Below, one piece after another: positions 1-9,285 of a stretch of DNA of 64,000 bases. This DNA comes from Paenibacillus albus. Its GTDB lineage: Bacteria; Bacillota; Bacilli; Paenibacillales; Paenibacillaceae. Under the pieces are notes generated by a model. The model saw only the letters and a program-made list of their open reading frames with translations, did not search any database and was not told the DNA's origin. The translations under genes were made by a program, and so were the position numbers. Each line of letters begins with the position of its first letter. The stretch's first letter is position 1. The stretch is taken from NCBI RefSeq assembly GCF_003952225.1, contig NZ_CP034437.1, positions 2,910,501 through 2,974,500 of the forward strand. Direction: 5' to 3'.

Positions 1-1032
1 AACATGGACTCCGGTCGTACGTTTGATTTCAATTATGGCTTTACGACTGCTGTTATTTCGTTCGCTGCGATCTTCGCCATTCACCGGGCCAGCCAGCGTT
101 CGACGATTCTGAAAGCAGGCATTATGGTCAGCTTGTTTGGTTCAGCCTCCGTATTGGCGATACTGCTGCTAGGGGAGCTGCCAGATAAGAATGAGATTAT
201 CATGACGGTGGCGTTTGCTTTCGCGAGCGGACTGCTGACGGCGATTCTTGTTGTCGGATTGATGCCGTTCTTCGAAGTGACTTTCGGCATATTGTCTGCG
301 CTGAAGCTTGTCGAGCTGTCGAGTCCGAACCATCCGCTGCTGCGCAAGCTTCTGACAGAGACGCCGGGGACCTACCATCACAGCGTTATGGTCGGCAACT
401 TATCCGAATCCGCAGCAGAAGCAATTGGGGCGAACGGCTTGTTATGCCGCGTTGGTTCCTTCTATCACGATATTGGGAAGACGAAGCGGCCGAGCTATTT
501 TATTGAGAATCAGACGAATATTGAGAATCCGCATGATTCGATTGAGCCGAAGCTAAGCAAATCGATTATCATTGCGCATGCTAGAGATGGAGTCGAGATG
601 CTTCGCGCTCACAAGCTGCCGAGGCCGATACGAGACATTGCAGAGCAGCATCACGGTACGACATTCCTGAAGTATTTTTATCACAAAGCGTATAAATTGG
701 CGGAAGAAGCGGGCATAGAGCCGGATTTCACTGAGGATGACTTCCGTTATCCAGGTCCGAAGGCGCAGTCGAAGGAAGCGGCGATTGTCGGTATTGCTGA
801 CTGTGTCGAAGCGGCCGTTCGAAGCCTCCGCAGTCCAACGGTGGATCAGATTGAATCGATGATCAACAAGATTATCAAGAGCCGATTGGACGATGATCAA
901 TTTAACGAATGCGATATTACGCTTAAGGAACTTGAGAAGATCGCGCAGACGCTGAAAGAGACCGTCATCGGTATCTTCCACTCGCGCATTGAATATCCGG
1001 AAGACGTTAAACAAAAGGAGCGGCTAGCATGA
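1..1032 (+). CDS. pgpH: Cyclic-di-AMP phosphodiesterase PgpH, C-terminal part (5' end outside window)
   Basis: This is the C-terminal half of the 7TM-HD phosphodiesterase that hydrolyses cyclic di-AMP to pApA at the membrane. The reading frame is open from the first base, so the extracellular domain and most membrane segments lie upstream of the window. The visible part has about three membrane helices (numbering from the ATG at base 4: roughly residues 13-27, 36-57 and 65-96). A cytoplasmic HD domain follows, with metal-binding candidates HH (125-126), the HD dyad in YHDIGK (155-156), HH (216-217) and a late Asp in GIADCVEA. It overlaps ybeY by 4 nt. The order pgpH-ybeY-dgkA-cdd-era matches B. 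subtilis yqfF onward. The ATG at base 4 is internal, not the true start. Confidence 0.93.
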   Translation, partial: NMDSGRTFDFNYGFTTAVISFAAIFAIHRASQRSTILKAGIMVSLFGSASVLAILLLGELPDKNEIIMTVAFAFASGLLTAILVVGLMPFFEVTFGILSALKLVELSSPNHPLLRKLLTETPGTYHHSVMVGNLSESAAEAIGANGLLCRVGSFYHDIGKTKRPSYFIENQTNIENPHDSIEPKLSKSIIIAHARDGVEMLRAHKLPRPIRDIAEQHHGTTFLKYFYHKAYKLAEEAGIEPDFTEDDFRYPGPKAQSKEAAIVGIADCVEAAVRSLRSPTVDQIESMINKIIKSRLDDDQFNECDITLKELEKIAQTLKETVIGIFHSRIEYPEDVKQKERLA

Positions 1033-1526
1033 GCTTGCAATTAGGATGGATCAACGATCAAGATAAAATCGAAATTTCCGAAGACTTTATCGGCGTGCTG
1101 GATAAGCTGCTTCAGCTCGCAGCAGAGGCTGAGGGAATCACTGAGGGTGAAGTGACGCTCACATTCGTCGACGACGAAGAAATTCACCAGCTGAACCGCG
1201 AGTATCGGAACATTGACCGGCCGACTGACGTCTTGTCGTTCTCGATGCAGGAAGAGACGGATGAAGAGCTGGAGATCATTTATGAAGTGGAAAACGAGAA
1301 CGAGCAAATCCCGTTTGAAGGCATGCTTGGAGACATTATTATTTCGGCTGAACGGGCTAAACTACAAAGTGAAGAATACGGACATTCCTTGGAACGCGAG
1401 CTAGCCTTCCTGTTCGTCCACGGCTTCCTTCATCTGATCGGCTACGATCATCAGGATGAGGCGAGCGAAGCGGTCATGACAGAGAAGCAAGAAGCGGCAT
1501 TGCTCCAAGTTGGCCTTACTCGCTAA
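1029..1526 (+). CDS. ybeY: Endoribonuclease YbeY (16S rRNA 3'-end maturation)
   Basis: YbeY is a zinc-dependent endoribonuclease that takes part in 16S rRNA 3'-end processing and ribosome quality control. The signature HGFLHLIGYDH gives the three zinc-binding histidines H131, H135 and H141. The family motif TDVLSF (66-71) and LGDI (100-103) precede it. At 165 residues it has the usual length. The start overlaps the end of pgpH and the stop overlaps the dgkA start (TAATG), so the three genes are probably translationally coupled. Confidence 0.96.
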   Translation: MSLQLGWINDQDKIEISEDFIGVLDKLLQLAAEAEGITEGEVTLTFVDDEEIHQLNREYRNIDRPTDVLSFSMQEETDEELEIIYEVENENEQIPFEGMLGDIIISAERAKLQSEEYGHSLERELAFLFVHGFLHLIGYDHQDEASEAVMTEKQEAALLQVGLTR

Positions 1527-1876
1527 TGAGTAAGCTGCTCCGCAGTTTTTCCTATGCATTCGCTGGAATTGGAGCAGGCATTCGCACGCAAGCGAATATG
1601 CGCATTCATATCTGTGCTGCGATCATCGTTAATGCAGCGGGGATCTTGGTGCATTTGGAGCGATTCGAGTGGCTGGTGATCATTCTCATGCAAGCTGCCG
1701 TGATGGCGGCCGAGCTTGTGAACACCGCTGTCGAACATGTCGTTGACCTGGCTAGTCCCGAGCAGCATCCGCTTGCGAAAGCTGCCAAGGATACAGCGGC
1801 CGGTGCCGTGCTCATATTGGCGATTGCAGCCGTTATCATTGGCTTGATCGTATTTGTTCCGCACTTATGGCCTTAA
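1526..1876 (+). CDS. dgkA: Undecaprenol/diacylglycerol kinase DgkA
   Basis: This is a small integral-membrane lipid kinase of the DgkA family. In Gram-positive bacteria it mainly phosphorylates undecaprenol, recycling the carrier lipid for wall synthesis. Three hydrophobic helices are visible over its 116 residues. The family core EL-NTAVEHVVDL, with the Glu and Asn used in catalysis and metal binding, lies around residues 62-75. The start codon overlaps the ybeY stop (TAATG), and cdd follows after about 26 nt. Confidence 0.94.
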   Translation: MSKLLRSFSYAFAGIGAGIRTQANMRIHICAAIIVNAAGILVHLERFEWLVIILMQAAVMAAELVNTAVEHVVDLASPEQHPLAKAAKDTAAGAVLILAIAAVIIGLIVFVPHLWP

Positions 1877-1902
1877 TGAGAAGGAGTGTCACCTGAGATA
1901 CC

Positions 1903-2340
1903 ATGAACAATCAATCGAATGAACTTTCACCAGAGTGGCAGCAGCTGCTACAGCAAGCTTTGGAGGCAATGAAGCGCGCGTACGTGCCATATTCGAACTT
2001 TCAAGTCGGTGCGGCGCTGCTTGATTCCGAAGGCGGCGTCCACATGGGCTGCAACGTTGAGAACGCAGCATACAGCCCAACGAATTGTGCCGAACGTACC
2101 GCGTTGTATCGTGCTATTGCTGATGGCCACCAGGCTCGCTCGTTTGAAGCGATTGCAGTAGTCGGCGACACTGATGCACCAATAACACCATGCGGTGTAT
2201 GCAGACAGGTGCTTGTGGAGCTGTGTCCTCCTGACATGCCGGTCATTATGGGAAATGTTAATGGAGATTGGCGTGTCTCCACCGTTGCGGAGCTGCTGCC
2301 GGGTGCATTCTCGTCAGTTTCGCTAACGAAAGAAGTATAA
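1903..2340 (+). CDS. cdd: Cytidine deaminase
   Basis: Cytidine deaminase hydrolytically deaminates cytidine and deoxycytidine in pyrimidine salvage. The zinc ligands are C62 (in NCAE), C97 and C100 (in PCGVC), and E64 is the proton-shuttling glutamate. The length of 145 residues fits the small homotetrameric class. The gene sits between dgkA and era exactly as in B. subtilis. A good Shine-Dalgarno, AGAAGGAG, lies upstream at about 1879-1886, although the spacing to this ATG is a little long. Confidence 0.95.
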   Translation: MNNQSNELSPEWQQLLQQALEAMKRAYVPYSNFQVGAALLDSEGGVHMGCNVENAAYSPTNCAERTALYRAIADGHQARSFEAIAVVGDTDAPITPCGVCRQVLVELCPPDMPVIMGNVNGDWRVSTVAELLPGAFSSVSLTKEV

Positions 2341-2374
2341 CCGCCGTATTTGGAAGGGGATAAACGGACAGCTT

Positions 2375-3310
2375 ATGAGCTCAACAACAGGATCAGGATC
2401 TGGATCTAAGGGATCCAAACAGAAATATCACTCTGGCTTCGTAGCTATTGTCGGTAGACCGAACGTCGGTAAATCGACGCTTATTAACGAGGTCATCGGA
2501 CAGAAAATAGCAATTATGTCGGACAAGCCGCAAACGACGCGCAACAAAATTCACGGTGTCTACTCGACCGATAACTCGCAAATTGTATTTCTAGATACGC
2601 CAGGTATTCACAAACCGACGTCAAAGCTCGGCGACTTCATGGTAAAGTCGGCAGTCAACACGCTTGGTGAAGTGGATGCGGCGCTGTTTCTTATTGACGT
2701 TTCTGAAGGACTCGGCGGCGGCGACCGCTTCATTATCGAAGCGCTCAAGAAAGTGAATACACCGGTATTCCTCATCATGAACAAGATCGACAAGATTGAG
2801 CCGGAAGCGCTGCTGCCACTCATCGTGCAGTATAAGAATCTGTACGACTTCGCAGAAATCATTCCGATCTCCGCGCTTAAAGGCAACAACATCGACACCT
2901 TGCTTAAGGTGCTGAGCAGCTACTTGCCGGAAGGCCCACAGTATTACCCTGCGGATCAAGTGACAGACCACCCCGAGCAATTCGTTTGTGCAGAGCTGGT
3001 CCGTGAGAAGATTCTTCACCTCACGCGTGAAGAAGTTCCGCATTCCATCGCGGTTGCGATTGAAGATATGCGCGTGCAGGAGAACGGTGTTGTCTACATC
3101 GGCGCGGTTATCTACGTCGAACGTGATTCTCAGAAAGGCATCGTTATTGGCAAGCAAGGCGCCTTGCTGAAGCAGGTCGGCAAGGAAGCACGCCGCGACA
3201 TTGAAACGCTGCTGGGTTCACGTGTATTTCTTGAGCTGTGGGTGAAAGTGAAGAAGGATTGGCGCAATCAAGATCGCTTACTGAAGGACCTCGGCTACCG
3301 CAATGACTAA
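2375..3310 (+). CDS. era: GTPase Era
   Basis: Era is an essential GTPase that binds the 3' end of 16S rRNA during assembly of the 30S subunit. The G1 loop GRPNVGKS is at residues 27-34, followed by the G3 motif DTPG and the G4 motif NKID. A C-terminal KH RNA-binding domain contains [11 protein letters not shown]. The first 17 residues form a Ser/Gly/Lys-rich extension that many Era proteins lack; they are translated if the ATG at 2375 is used. Its neighbours (cdd upstream, yqzL and recO downstream) are the standard Bacilli arrangement. Confidence 0.96.
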   Translation: MSSTTGSGSGSKGSKQKYHSGFVAIVGRPNVGKSTLINEVIGQKIAIMSDKPQTTRNKIHGVYSTDNSQIVFLDTPGIHKPTSKLGDFMVKSAVNTLGEVDAALFLIDVSEGLGGGDRFIIEALKKVNTPVFLIMNKIDKIEPEALLPLIVQYKNLYDFAEIIPISALKGNNIDTLLKVLSSYLPEGPQYYPADQVTDHPEQFVCAELVREKILHLTREEVPHSIAVAIEDMRVQENGVVYIGAVIYVERDSQKGIVIGKQGALLKQVGKEARRDIETLLGSRVFLELWVKVKKDWRNQDRLLKDLGYRND

Positions 3311-3390
3311 AATTTGTAAGGCATAGCCTTGCTCCCTTTATCGCATCCTAATTCGTGAGCAACATTCTCACGCGGAAAGGATGAATACGA

Positions 3391-3543
3391 ATGCGAAATT
3401 TTTCGTGGAAGTATTTTGCGCTGACGGGGGATGTGGAAGCTTTTATGCTTTATAAGGAAATAGAGGAGCAGGCAGCGGGTGCTGACGCTTCCAGTAGCGA
3501 GGAAGACGGAGAGGCTGCAGTCGAGACTGACAGCGCGTTATAA
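3391..3543 (+). CDS. yqzL: YqzL-like small protein
   Basis: This is a 50-residue ORF between era and recO, the position of yqzL in Bacillus. It starts at ATG 3391 behind GGAAAGG (3374-3380). The N-terminus, beginning MRNFSWKYFALTGDVEAF and followed by a YKE motif, resembles the YqzL pattern of an aromatic start, then TG, then a short acidic helix. The C-terminal half is acidic and Ala/Ser-rich. The function of the family is unknown. A small hairpin (CGTGAG/CTCACG, about 3354-3372) lies just upstream. The identification rests on position and a short N-terminal resemblance. Confidence 0.72.
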   Translation: MRNFSWKYFALTGDVEAFMLYKEIEEQAAGADASSSEEDGEAAVETDSAL

Positions 3544-3580
3544 GAGCTTCGCTGCAAGGCGCAGGTTGGGGGAGAGATTC

Positions 3581-4462
3581 ATGCAATACCGCGTCGAAGG
3601 CATTGTCATCCGCAGTACGGATTACGGAGAAGGCAATAAGATCATTACGCTCTTTACAAGAACGCACGGCAAAATCGGTATTGTCGTGCGTGGTGCCAAA
3701 AAGATAAAGAGTCGTCATGGTTCCCTTGCTCAGCTGTTTACGTACGGCGAGTATTTATTTTTCCGAAATAGCGGTTTAGGTACGTTGACGCATGGTGAGA
3801 TTATCGAATCTCACCATGTTTTGCGTGAGCAATTGGAATTAACCGCTTACTCTTCGTATGCGGTAGAGTTGGTAGACAGAGCGCTGCAGGAAGAGGATGC
3901 GAGTGCGTACATCTACGAACAGCTAAAAGCTTGTTTGACCGCATTCGCCGAAGGCAAGGATGTTGCGATTACGATTCAGCTCTTCGAATTGAAGATCCTC
4001 GAAGCAGCCGGCTATGCACCCGACTTTACCGCTTGCATGTCTTGCGGCAATACGGAAGGTCGAATGGCGCTCAGCGCAAGAGCGGGAGGAATTCTGTGCA
4101 GCAGATGCCGCTATAAGGATCCGGGTGCAATGGAGCTCAGCGATGGCGCGTTAAAACTGCTTAGGCTGTTCCGCCAGATGGATCTGCGCAGGCTTGGCAA
4201 TATTACGGTGCGTGATGAAACGAAGAAGCAGCTCAAGCTCGTTATGCGCGCGCTCATGGACACGCATCTGGCGCTGCAGTTGAAATCGCGTTCTTTCCTC
4301 GATCAGATGGAGCGCTACGAATTGACAGAGCCGGTGCGAAGGCAGCCCAGACGTGATGCGGGCGAAGCTAACGAAGCGAATGCAAATTCAAAGTCGAATG
4401 AATCCCGCGATGCCCGCGATGATGCCCGTAAACAGGATCCCTGGGATAGCGACACGGAATAA
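3581..4462 (+). CDS. recO: DNA repair protein RecO
   Basis: RecO works with RecF and RecR to load RecA onto SSB-coated gaps and to anneal ssDNA. The N-terminal OB fold begins MQYRVEGIVIRSTDYGEGNK. A zinc knuckle of the form CxxC...CxxC (CMSCGN and CSRC) lies near residues 150-177. ATG 3581 is chosen because GGGGGAGA stands just before it; an upstream in-frame GTG would overlap yqzL. At 293 residues the protein is longer than the usual 240-255. The excess is a C-terminal tail of about 40 residues that is charged, Asn/Ala/Asp-rich and low in complexity. The stop codon directly abuts the -35 box of the T-box promoter. Confidence 0.94.
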   Translation: MQYRVEGIVIRSTDYGEGNKIITLFTRTHGKIGIVVRGAKKIKSRHGSLAQLFTYGEYLFFRNSGLGTLTHGEIIESHHVLREQLELTAYSSYAVELVDRALQEEDASAYIYEQLKACLTAFAEGKDVAITIQLFELKILEAAGYAPDFTACMSCGNTEGRMALSARAGGILCSRCRYKDPGAMELSDGALKLLRLFRQMDLRRLGNITVRDETKKQLKLVMRALMDTHLALQLKSRSFLDQMERYELTEPVRRQPRRDAGEANEANANSKSNESRDARDDARKQDPWDSDTE

Positions 4463-4491
4463 TTGACACACCATATTGGTAATGTTATGAT
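4463..4491 (+). promoter_or_regulatory. Sigma-A promoter of glyQS
   Basis: TTGACA (4463-4468), a 17-nt spacer and TATGAT (4486-4491) form a near-consensus housekeeping promoter. The -35 box starts immediately after the recO stop codon. Transcription would begin near 4498, just ahead of the T-box leader. Confidence 0.85.
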
Positions 4492-4504
4492 ATATTATCA
4501 CTAA

Positions 4505-4739
4505 ATAAGAACGTTGAAGGAGAAAGTAGCTGTTACAGTCGTCAGTAAAGCGAGCCGGGGATAGTGGAAGCCCGGACGGACGTATACGGTGAAGGGCACT
4601 CCGGAGTTCTTGCAGCTTTTCTTAAAAGCGGGTTGTCGGGATTACATATCCTGAGAACCAAGTAGGGTGGAACCGCGGGAGATGACAGCTCTCGTCCCTA
4701 TGTCTGATTTTCCGGACATAGTGGGGCGAGGGCTTTTTT
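4505..4739 (+). promoter_or_regulatory. Glycine T-box leader (tRNA-Gly sensing riboswitch)
   Basis: This leader makes glyQS expression depend on uncharged tRNA-Gly. The invariant T-box sequence AGGGTGGAACCGCG is at 4664-4677. Its UGGA can pair with the UCCA 3' end of tRNA-Gly, whose discriminator base is U. The specifier-loop candidate GGC (4595-4597, within GAAGGGCACT) is a glycine codon. Stem I includes the typical AGTAA..GCGAGCCGGGGATAG region (about 4540-4564). Downstream is the competing terminator. The start of the leader is estimated from the promoter. Confidence 0.92.
4688..4739 (+). terminator. T-box regulated terminator
   Basis: The left arm (4688-4704) pairs with the right arm (4715-4733) through a 17-bp stem with a 2-nt bulge, followed by TTTTTT (4734-4739). 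Its formation competes with the antiterminator that contains the T-box sequence. Confidence 0.88.
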
Positions 4740-4794
4740 ATATGCCACAACCACGTGGAATGGCCGGTAATACAAACTTAAGGAGATGAATGAA

Positions 4795-5682
4795 ATGAAT
4801 TTTCAAAACATGATTTTGACGCTGCAGCAGTTCTGGGCGGAACAAAATTGCATTCTCGTTCAGCCGTATGACACAGAGAAAGGTGCGGGCACGATGAACC
4901 CGATGACCTTCTTGCGCTCCATCGGTCCAGAGCCATGGAATGTAGCTTACGTAGAACCATCCAGACGTCCTGCTGACGGCCGTTACGGTGAGAACCCGAA
5001 CCGGTTGTACCAGCATCACCAATTCCAGGTTATTCTGAAGCCGTCGCCAGACAACATTCAAGAATTGTACTTGGAAAGCTTGAAACGTCTTGGCGTTGAT
5101 CCGCTTCATCACGACATTCGTTTCGTTGAAGATAACTGGGAATCACCGACACTCGGCGCATGGGGCCTTGGCTGGGAAGTTTGGCTGAACGGCATGGAGA
5201 TTACGCAGTTTACGTACTTCCAACAAGTCGGCGGTATCGATGCGAACCCGGTTGCTGTTGAGATTACGTACGGTATGGAGCGCCTTGCTTCATACATTCA
5301 AGAGAAAGAAAATGTGTTCGATCTGGAATGGGTAGACGGCGTGACTTATGGCGACGTGTTCCTTCAGCCTGAATATGAGCACTCGAAGTATACATTTGAA
5401 ACATCCGATTCGGCGATGCTGTTCTCGCTGTTTAATATGTATGAAGAAGAAGCGAAGAAGACGATTGAGCACAAGCTTGTTTTCCCGGCATATGACTACG
5501 TCCTGAAGTGTTCCCATACGTTTAACCTGCTCGACGCGCGCGGCGCGATCAGCGTAACGGAGCGTACAGGATACATTATGCGCGTGCGTAACTTAGCTCG
5601 TGCATGTGCAGCTACGTATTTGGAAGAACGCGAGCGTCTTGGCTTCCCGCTGCTGAAGAAAGGAGTGAACGTCAATGGCTAA
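4795..5682 (+). CDS. glyQ: Glycyl-tRNA synthetase alpha subunit
   Basis: GlyQ is the catalytic class II subunit of the alpha2-beta2 glycyl-tRNA synthetase. The protein begins [14 protein letters not shown], as in B. subtilis GlyQ. The segments [20 protein letters not shown] and [13 protein letters not shown] are family hallmarks of the active site. The start at 4795 is preferred over the in-frame ATG at 4786 because AAGGAG (4780-4785) touches the latter and stands 9 nt from the former. The length from 4795 is 295 residues. The gene overlaps glyS by 8 nt, and expression is governed by the glycine T-box upstream. Confidence 0.96.
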   Translation: MNFQNMILTLQQFWAEQNCILVQPYDTEKGAGTMNPMTFLRSIGPEPWNVAYVEPSRRPADGRYGENPNRLYQHHQFQVILKPSPDNIQELYLESLKRLGVDPLHHDIRFVEDNWESPTLGAWGLGWEVWLNGMEITQFTYFQQVGGIDANPVAVEITYGMERLASYIQEKENVFDLEWVDGVTYGDVFLQPEYEHSKYTFETSDSAMLFSLFNMYEEEAKKTIEHKLVFPAYDYVLKCSHTFNLLDARGAISVTERTGYIMRVRNLARACAATYLEERERLGFPLLKKGVNVNG

Positions 5683-7756
5683 AGATTTGCTGCTGGAGAT
5701 CGGTCTTGAAGAGGTGCCGGCGCGTTTCGTGCGCGGTGCAATGAACCAATTGAAAGAGAAGACAGTCAAATGGCTGGATTCCGCACGAATTAGCCACGGT
5801 AATGTCGAGGCTTATGCAACACCTCGCCGTATCGCGATTCTTGTGCGTGACATGGAAGAGAAGCAAGCCGATGTAAACGAGGAAGTGAAAGGTCCTTCCC
5901 GCAAAATCGCGCTAGATGAGCAAGGCGAGTGGAGCAAAGCGGCGCTTGGTTTTGCCCGCAGTCAAGGCGTGTCTCCGGAAGACTTCTTCTTCAAGGAGCT
6001 TGCAGGCGTTGAGTACGTGTATGCCAACAAGAGCAGCATCGGTACGGTAACGAGCGATGTGCTGCCAGAAGGCCTTACTGCACTTATTACGGCAATGTCT
6101 TTCCCGAAAAACATGCGTTGGGGCGCTTATGATCTTCGTTTCGTTCGTCCTATTCGCTGGCTCGTTGCATTGTTTGGCGAAGAGATTGTTCCGCTCGACA
6201 TTACTGCTGTACAAAGCGGCAGAACAACACGCGGCCATCGTTTCCTGGGCAGTGAGACCGTTGTATCGAAACCTTCTGCGTATGTAGAACGTCTGAGAGA
6301 GCAGCAAGTTATCGCGGATGCGGCAGAGCGTGAAGCGTTGATCGTAGAGCAAATCAAGTCGCTCGCAGCCGAGAAGGGCTGGCACATCGACATTAAAGAA
6401 GACTTGCTTGAGGAAGTTGTGTTCCTCGTCGAGTATCCGAACGTTCTGTTCGGTTCGTTCGACCCTGCTTTCCTGAACATTCCTCAAGAAGTGCTGATTA
6501 CTTCGATGCGCGAGCATCAGCGCTACTTCCCGGTATTGGATAAGGAAGGCAAGCTGCTGCCTTACTTCGTTACGGTTCGTAATGGCGACCGCACTTCGAT
6601 CGAGTCCGTTGCTAAAGGGAATGAGAAGGTGCTGCGTGCACGTCTTTCCGATGCGAAGTTCTTCTACGGGGAAGATCAGAAGCTGGCAATTAACGATGCG
6701 CTTAAGAAGCTGGAGTCGATTGTGTACCATGAAGAGCTTGGAACGGTTGCTGATAAAGTACGCCGTATCGTGAATACAGCTGGCAAGATCGCAGGCGCAC
6801 TGCTGTTGGATGCCCAAACGGCAGATGATGCAGCCCGCACAGCGGCAATTTGCAAATTCGACCTAGTTACGCAGATGGTCTACGAGTTCCCTGAGCTGCA
6901 AGGTATTATGGGCGAAGATTATGCTCGTAAAGCAGGCGAGAGAGAAACAGTAGCTCGTGCAATTAATGAGCACTATCAGCCGCGTTTTGCAGGCGACCGT
7001 GCTCCGGCATCCGTTGTTGGCGCAGTTGTCAGCCTTGCAGACAAAATCGACACAATCGTTGGCTGCTTCTCGATCGGCATTATCCCTACTGGTTCGCAGG
7101 ATCCTTACGCGCTGCGCCGTCAAGCTGCTGGTATCGTACAGATCGTATTGGCACATGGACTCAAGCTGCCTCTCGAGACATTGTTCGACTTGTCACTTGA
7201 TGTACATGCAGCAGGTACGATGAAACGCGATCGCGCCGAGGTGCGTAAAGACTTGTACGAGTTCTTCTCGCTTCGCGTGAAGAATGTCCTTGCGGAGCAG
7301 AACGTTCGTTACGATGTCGTTGATGCGGTAATGGCAGTGGGCTTCAATGATCTGAGCCAGACCGTTAATCGTGCAGCAGCGGTTACAGCTTGCGCAGCTG
7401 GCGATCGCCGCGATGAGTTCAAAGGCATTGTGGACGCGCTGAACCGCGTTTGCAACTTGGCGTCCAAAGCGACTTCGGCGGAAGTGAATACGAAGCTGTT
7501 CGCAGAAGATGTCGAGTCAGCATTGTACAGCGCATGGGAAGCCGTGCAAGCCGACATTGCTGCGTTCGTTGCTGAAGGCCGAGCTGCGGAAGCGATTGAG
7601 AAGCTGGCTGGTCTGAAGACGCCGATCAATGCGTATTTTGACAAAGTCATGGTTATGGCTGAGGACGAAGCGGTACGCATAAACCGTCTGGCGACATTGT
7701 CCGCAATTGCAGGCAGTGTGTTGAAAGTGGCGGATTTGACGAAACTGGTTTGGTAA
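5675..7756 (+). CDS. glyS: Glycyl-tRNA synthetase beta subunit
   Basis: GlyS is the tRNA-binding beta subunit of the bacterial heterotetrameric glycyl-tRNA synthetase. It begins [18 protein letters not shown], the conserved N-terminus of the family, and its 693 residues are of normal length. It contains an HD-like region (PSFYHDE-type segments are absent, but the conserved [13 protein letters not shown] block is present near residue 410) and the block [15 protein letters not shown] near 470. It is cotranscribed with glyQ under the T-box. Unlike B. subtilis, no ccpN (yqzB) gene follows. Confidence 0.96.
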   Translation: MAKDLLLEIGLEEVPARFVRGAMNQLKEKTVKWLDSARISHGNVEAYATPRRIAILVRDMEEKQADVNEEVKGPSRKIALDEQGEWSKAALGFARSQGVSPEDFFFKELAGVEYVYANKSSIGTVTSDVLPEGLTALITAMSFPKNMRWGAYDLRFVRPIRWLVALFGEEIVPLDITAVQSGRTTRGHRFLGSETVVSKPSAYVERLREQQVIADAAEREALIVEQIKSLAAEKGWHIDIKEDLLEEVVFLVEYPNVLFGSFDPAFLNIPQEVLITSMREHQRYFPVLDKEGKLLPYFVTVRNGDRTSIESVAKGNEKVLRARLSDAKFFYGEDQKLAINDALKKLESIVYHEELGTVADKVRRIVNTAGKIAGALLLDAQTADDAARTAAICKFDLVTQMVYEFPELQGIMGEDYARKAGERETVARAINEHYQPRFAGDRAPASVVGAVVSLADKIDTIVGCFSIGIIPTGSQDPYALRRQAAGIVQIVLAHGLKLPLETLFDLSLDVHAAGTMKRDRAEVRKDLYEFFSLRVKNVLAEQNVRYDVVDAVMAVGFNDLSQTVNRAAAVTACAAGDRRDEFKGIVDALNRVCNLASKATSAEVNTKLFAEDVESALYSAWEAVQADIAAFVAEGRAAEAIEKLAGLKTPINAYFDKVMVMAEDEAVRINRLATLSAIAGSVLKVADLTKLVW

Positions 7757-7760
7757 GCAT

Positions 7761-7793
7761 TTTTCCCGCGAAGTGGGTTTCTTCGCGGGAAAA
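7761..7793. terminator. 12-bp perfect palindrome after glyS (possible terminator)
   Basis: TTTTCCCGCGAA (7761-7772) and TTCGCGGGAAAA (7782-7793) are perfect inverse complements around a 9-nt loop. The arms end in A/T runs, as in bidirectional terminators, but no extra T-run follows on the plus strand, so efficiency is uncertain. It lies 4 nt after the glyS stop. Confidence 0.55.
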
Positions 7794-7873
7794 GATGCGT
7801 AGGCTTTTTCTCGTAGTAGCCTTTTCTTGCCAAAAAAAGAGGCCACATCCATATCTCAAGGAGGATGAATCAA

Positions 7874-8692
7874 ATGGCAGCCGAAATGCAGCCTGATGTC
7901 ATTATTTACGTCGTTTCCGACTCTGCCGGTGATACGGGTGAGCTTGTCGTCAGAGCGGCGGTTGCCCAGTTTCATCCTCTGAATGCAGATATCCGCAGAG
8001 CACCGTTCGTCCATGATGAGGCGTCGCTCATGCGGTTTATCCTGCTCGCCAAGGAGCATGGCGCGATTATTCTCTATACGCTTGTGCTTCCCGCTTTACG
8101 GGATCGAATGGTGGAGCTGGCGCTGCAGCATCAAGTGACAGCGATTGATCTTCTCGGCTCGCTCATTGCAAGTCTGGAAGAGAAGACGAATCGCAAATCA
8201 AGGCAGGAGCCAGGGCTTAATCACGTGCTTGACGAGAATTACTTCCGCAAGGTTGATGCGGTTGAATTTGCCGTTAAATACGATGATATGCGCGATACGA
8301 CGGGCATTCTTAAAGCAGATATTGTGCTTGTCGGTGTATCTCGGACGTCCAAGACTCCATTATCGATGTACCTCGCTCATAAACAGTTCAAAGTCGCGAA
8401 CGTACCGCTAATGCCAGAGCTTCAGCCGCCTGAAGAGCTGTTCCAGATTCCCAAAGAGAAGGTCGTCGGTCTTACGATTGACGTAAATTATTTGAACGGT
8501 ATTCGTAAGGAACGTCTTAAGGCGCTTGGTCTGCCCGATAGCGCGGCTTATGCGACGACGTCACGAATCGAGCGGGAGATCGAGTATGCGGCTAAGATTA
8601 CCGATCGCATCGGCTGTTTGGTGATTGACGTTTCACACCGCGCGGTTGAAGAAACGGCAAGCCTCATTTTGGAGTATATTGAATCGAACTGA
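7874..8692 (+). CDS. yqfL: PPDK/PEP synthase regulatory protein (DUF299, YqfL-like)
   Basis: This family is a bifunctional kinase/pyrophosphorylase that inactivates or reactivates pyruvate phosphate dikinase or PEP synthase by phosphorylating a threonine and removing it. The P-loop-like motif GVSRTSKT is at residues 154-161, and the N-terminus IIYVVSDSAGDTGE is typical. Start 7874 is chosen because AAGGAGG (7858-7864) lies 9 nt before it, while the in-frame ATG at 7865 abuts the Shine-Dalgarno. In B. subtilis the regulator CcpN is encoded just upstream of yqfL; here that gene is absent. Which target enzyme it controls cannot be seen in this window. Confidence 0.92.
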   Translation: MAAEMQPDVIIYVVSDSAGDTGELVVRAAVAQFHPLNADIRRAPFVHDEASLMRFILLAKEHGAIILYTLVLPALRDRMVELALQHQVTAIDLLGSLIASLEEKTNRKSRQEPGLNHVLDENYFRKVDAVEFAVKYDDMRDTTGILKADIVLVGVSRTSKTPLSMYLAHKQFKVANVPLMPELQPPEELFQIPKEKVVGLTIDVNYLNGIRKERLKALGLPDSAAYATTSRIEREIEYAAKITDRIGCLVIDVSHRAVEETASLILEYIESN

Positions 8693-8776
8693 TCTGTGAT
8701 TTGGTGCAGGATTTTTTGTTTATTTGCCGTATATAATAGTACGGTAGTTCCAATAAGATGCGGTGATGCAGCGAAA

Positions 8777-9244
8777 ATGAAAGCAATACTAACAATCGTG
8801 GTCGATGCGGATGCATGCCCTGTCAAACGTGAGATTGTCGAAACGGCACGAAGCTTTGCCGTTCCGGTATTAATGGTCGCTTCACATGATCACCGGCTTC
8901 AGCAAGAAGAGGGCGTTGCGATCATGCAAGTTGATCGTAGTGATCAGTCCGTTGATCTGTATATTGCGAATCATATCTCGCGAGGCGATATCGTGGTCAC
9001 ACAGGACTTCGGGCTTGCAACGATTGTGCTAGCCAAAGGCGCGATCGCGTTGTCATCGCGCGGCCAAGAGTACGATGACAGCAATATTGATTACCTCATG
9101 GAGCGCAGGCATGAATTGGCCAAAGCTCGCCGGGGCGGAATGCGAACAAAAGGGCCGAAGGCTATGACCAACGAGGATCGCACAAGGTTTCAGCAAAAGC
9201 TGACAAAAGTTTTGCAGACCCGGAAGGAAAATGACAAGCTGTAG
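8777..9244 (+). CDS. yqxD: DUF188 family protein (YaiI/YqxD)
   Basis: This is a 155-residue protein of the UPF0178/YaiI family, whose fold is related to PIN nucleases. The start of the domain, IVVDADACPVKREI, contains the conserved DADACPV motif; VTQDFGLA follows near residue 77 and GMRTKGPK near 125. Start 8777 is favoured because the family begins just before VDADACPV. A TATAAT hexamer (8732-8737) upstream could be a -10 box, but a matching -35 is not clear. The gene precedes dnaG as in B. subtilis. Biochemical function is unproven. Confidence 0.9.
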   Translation: MKAILTIVVDADACPVKREIVETARSFAVPVLMVASHDHRLQQEEGVAIMQVDRSDQSVDLYIANHISRGDIVVTQDFGLATIVLAKGAIALSSRGQEYDDSNIDYLMERRHELAKARRGGMRTKGPKAMTNEDRTRFQQKLTKVLQTRKENDKL

Positions 9245-9285
9245 CGAATAGTATTACTTGTCAATTAGGATGAAGGTGAAGGTGT

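Noticed and set aside
5912-6817. A 301-codon minus-strand open frame inside glyS
   Set aside because: It is antisense to glyS, and its composition reflects the complementary codons.
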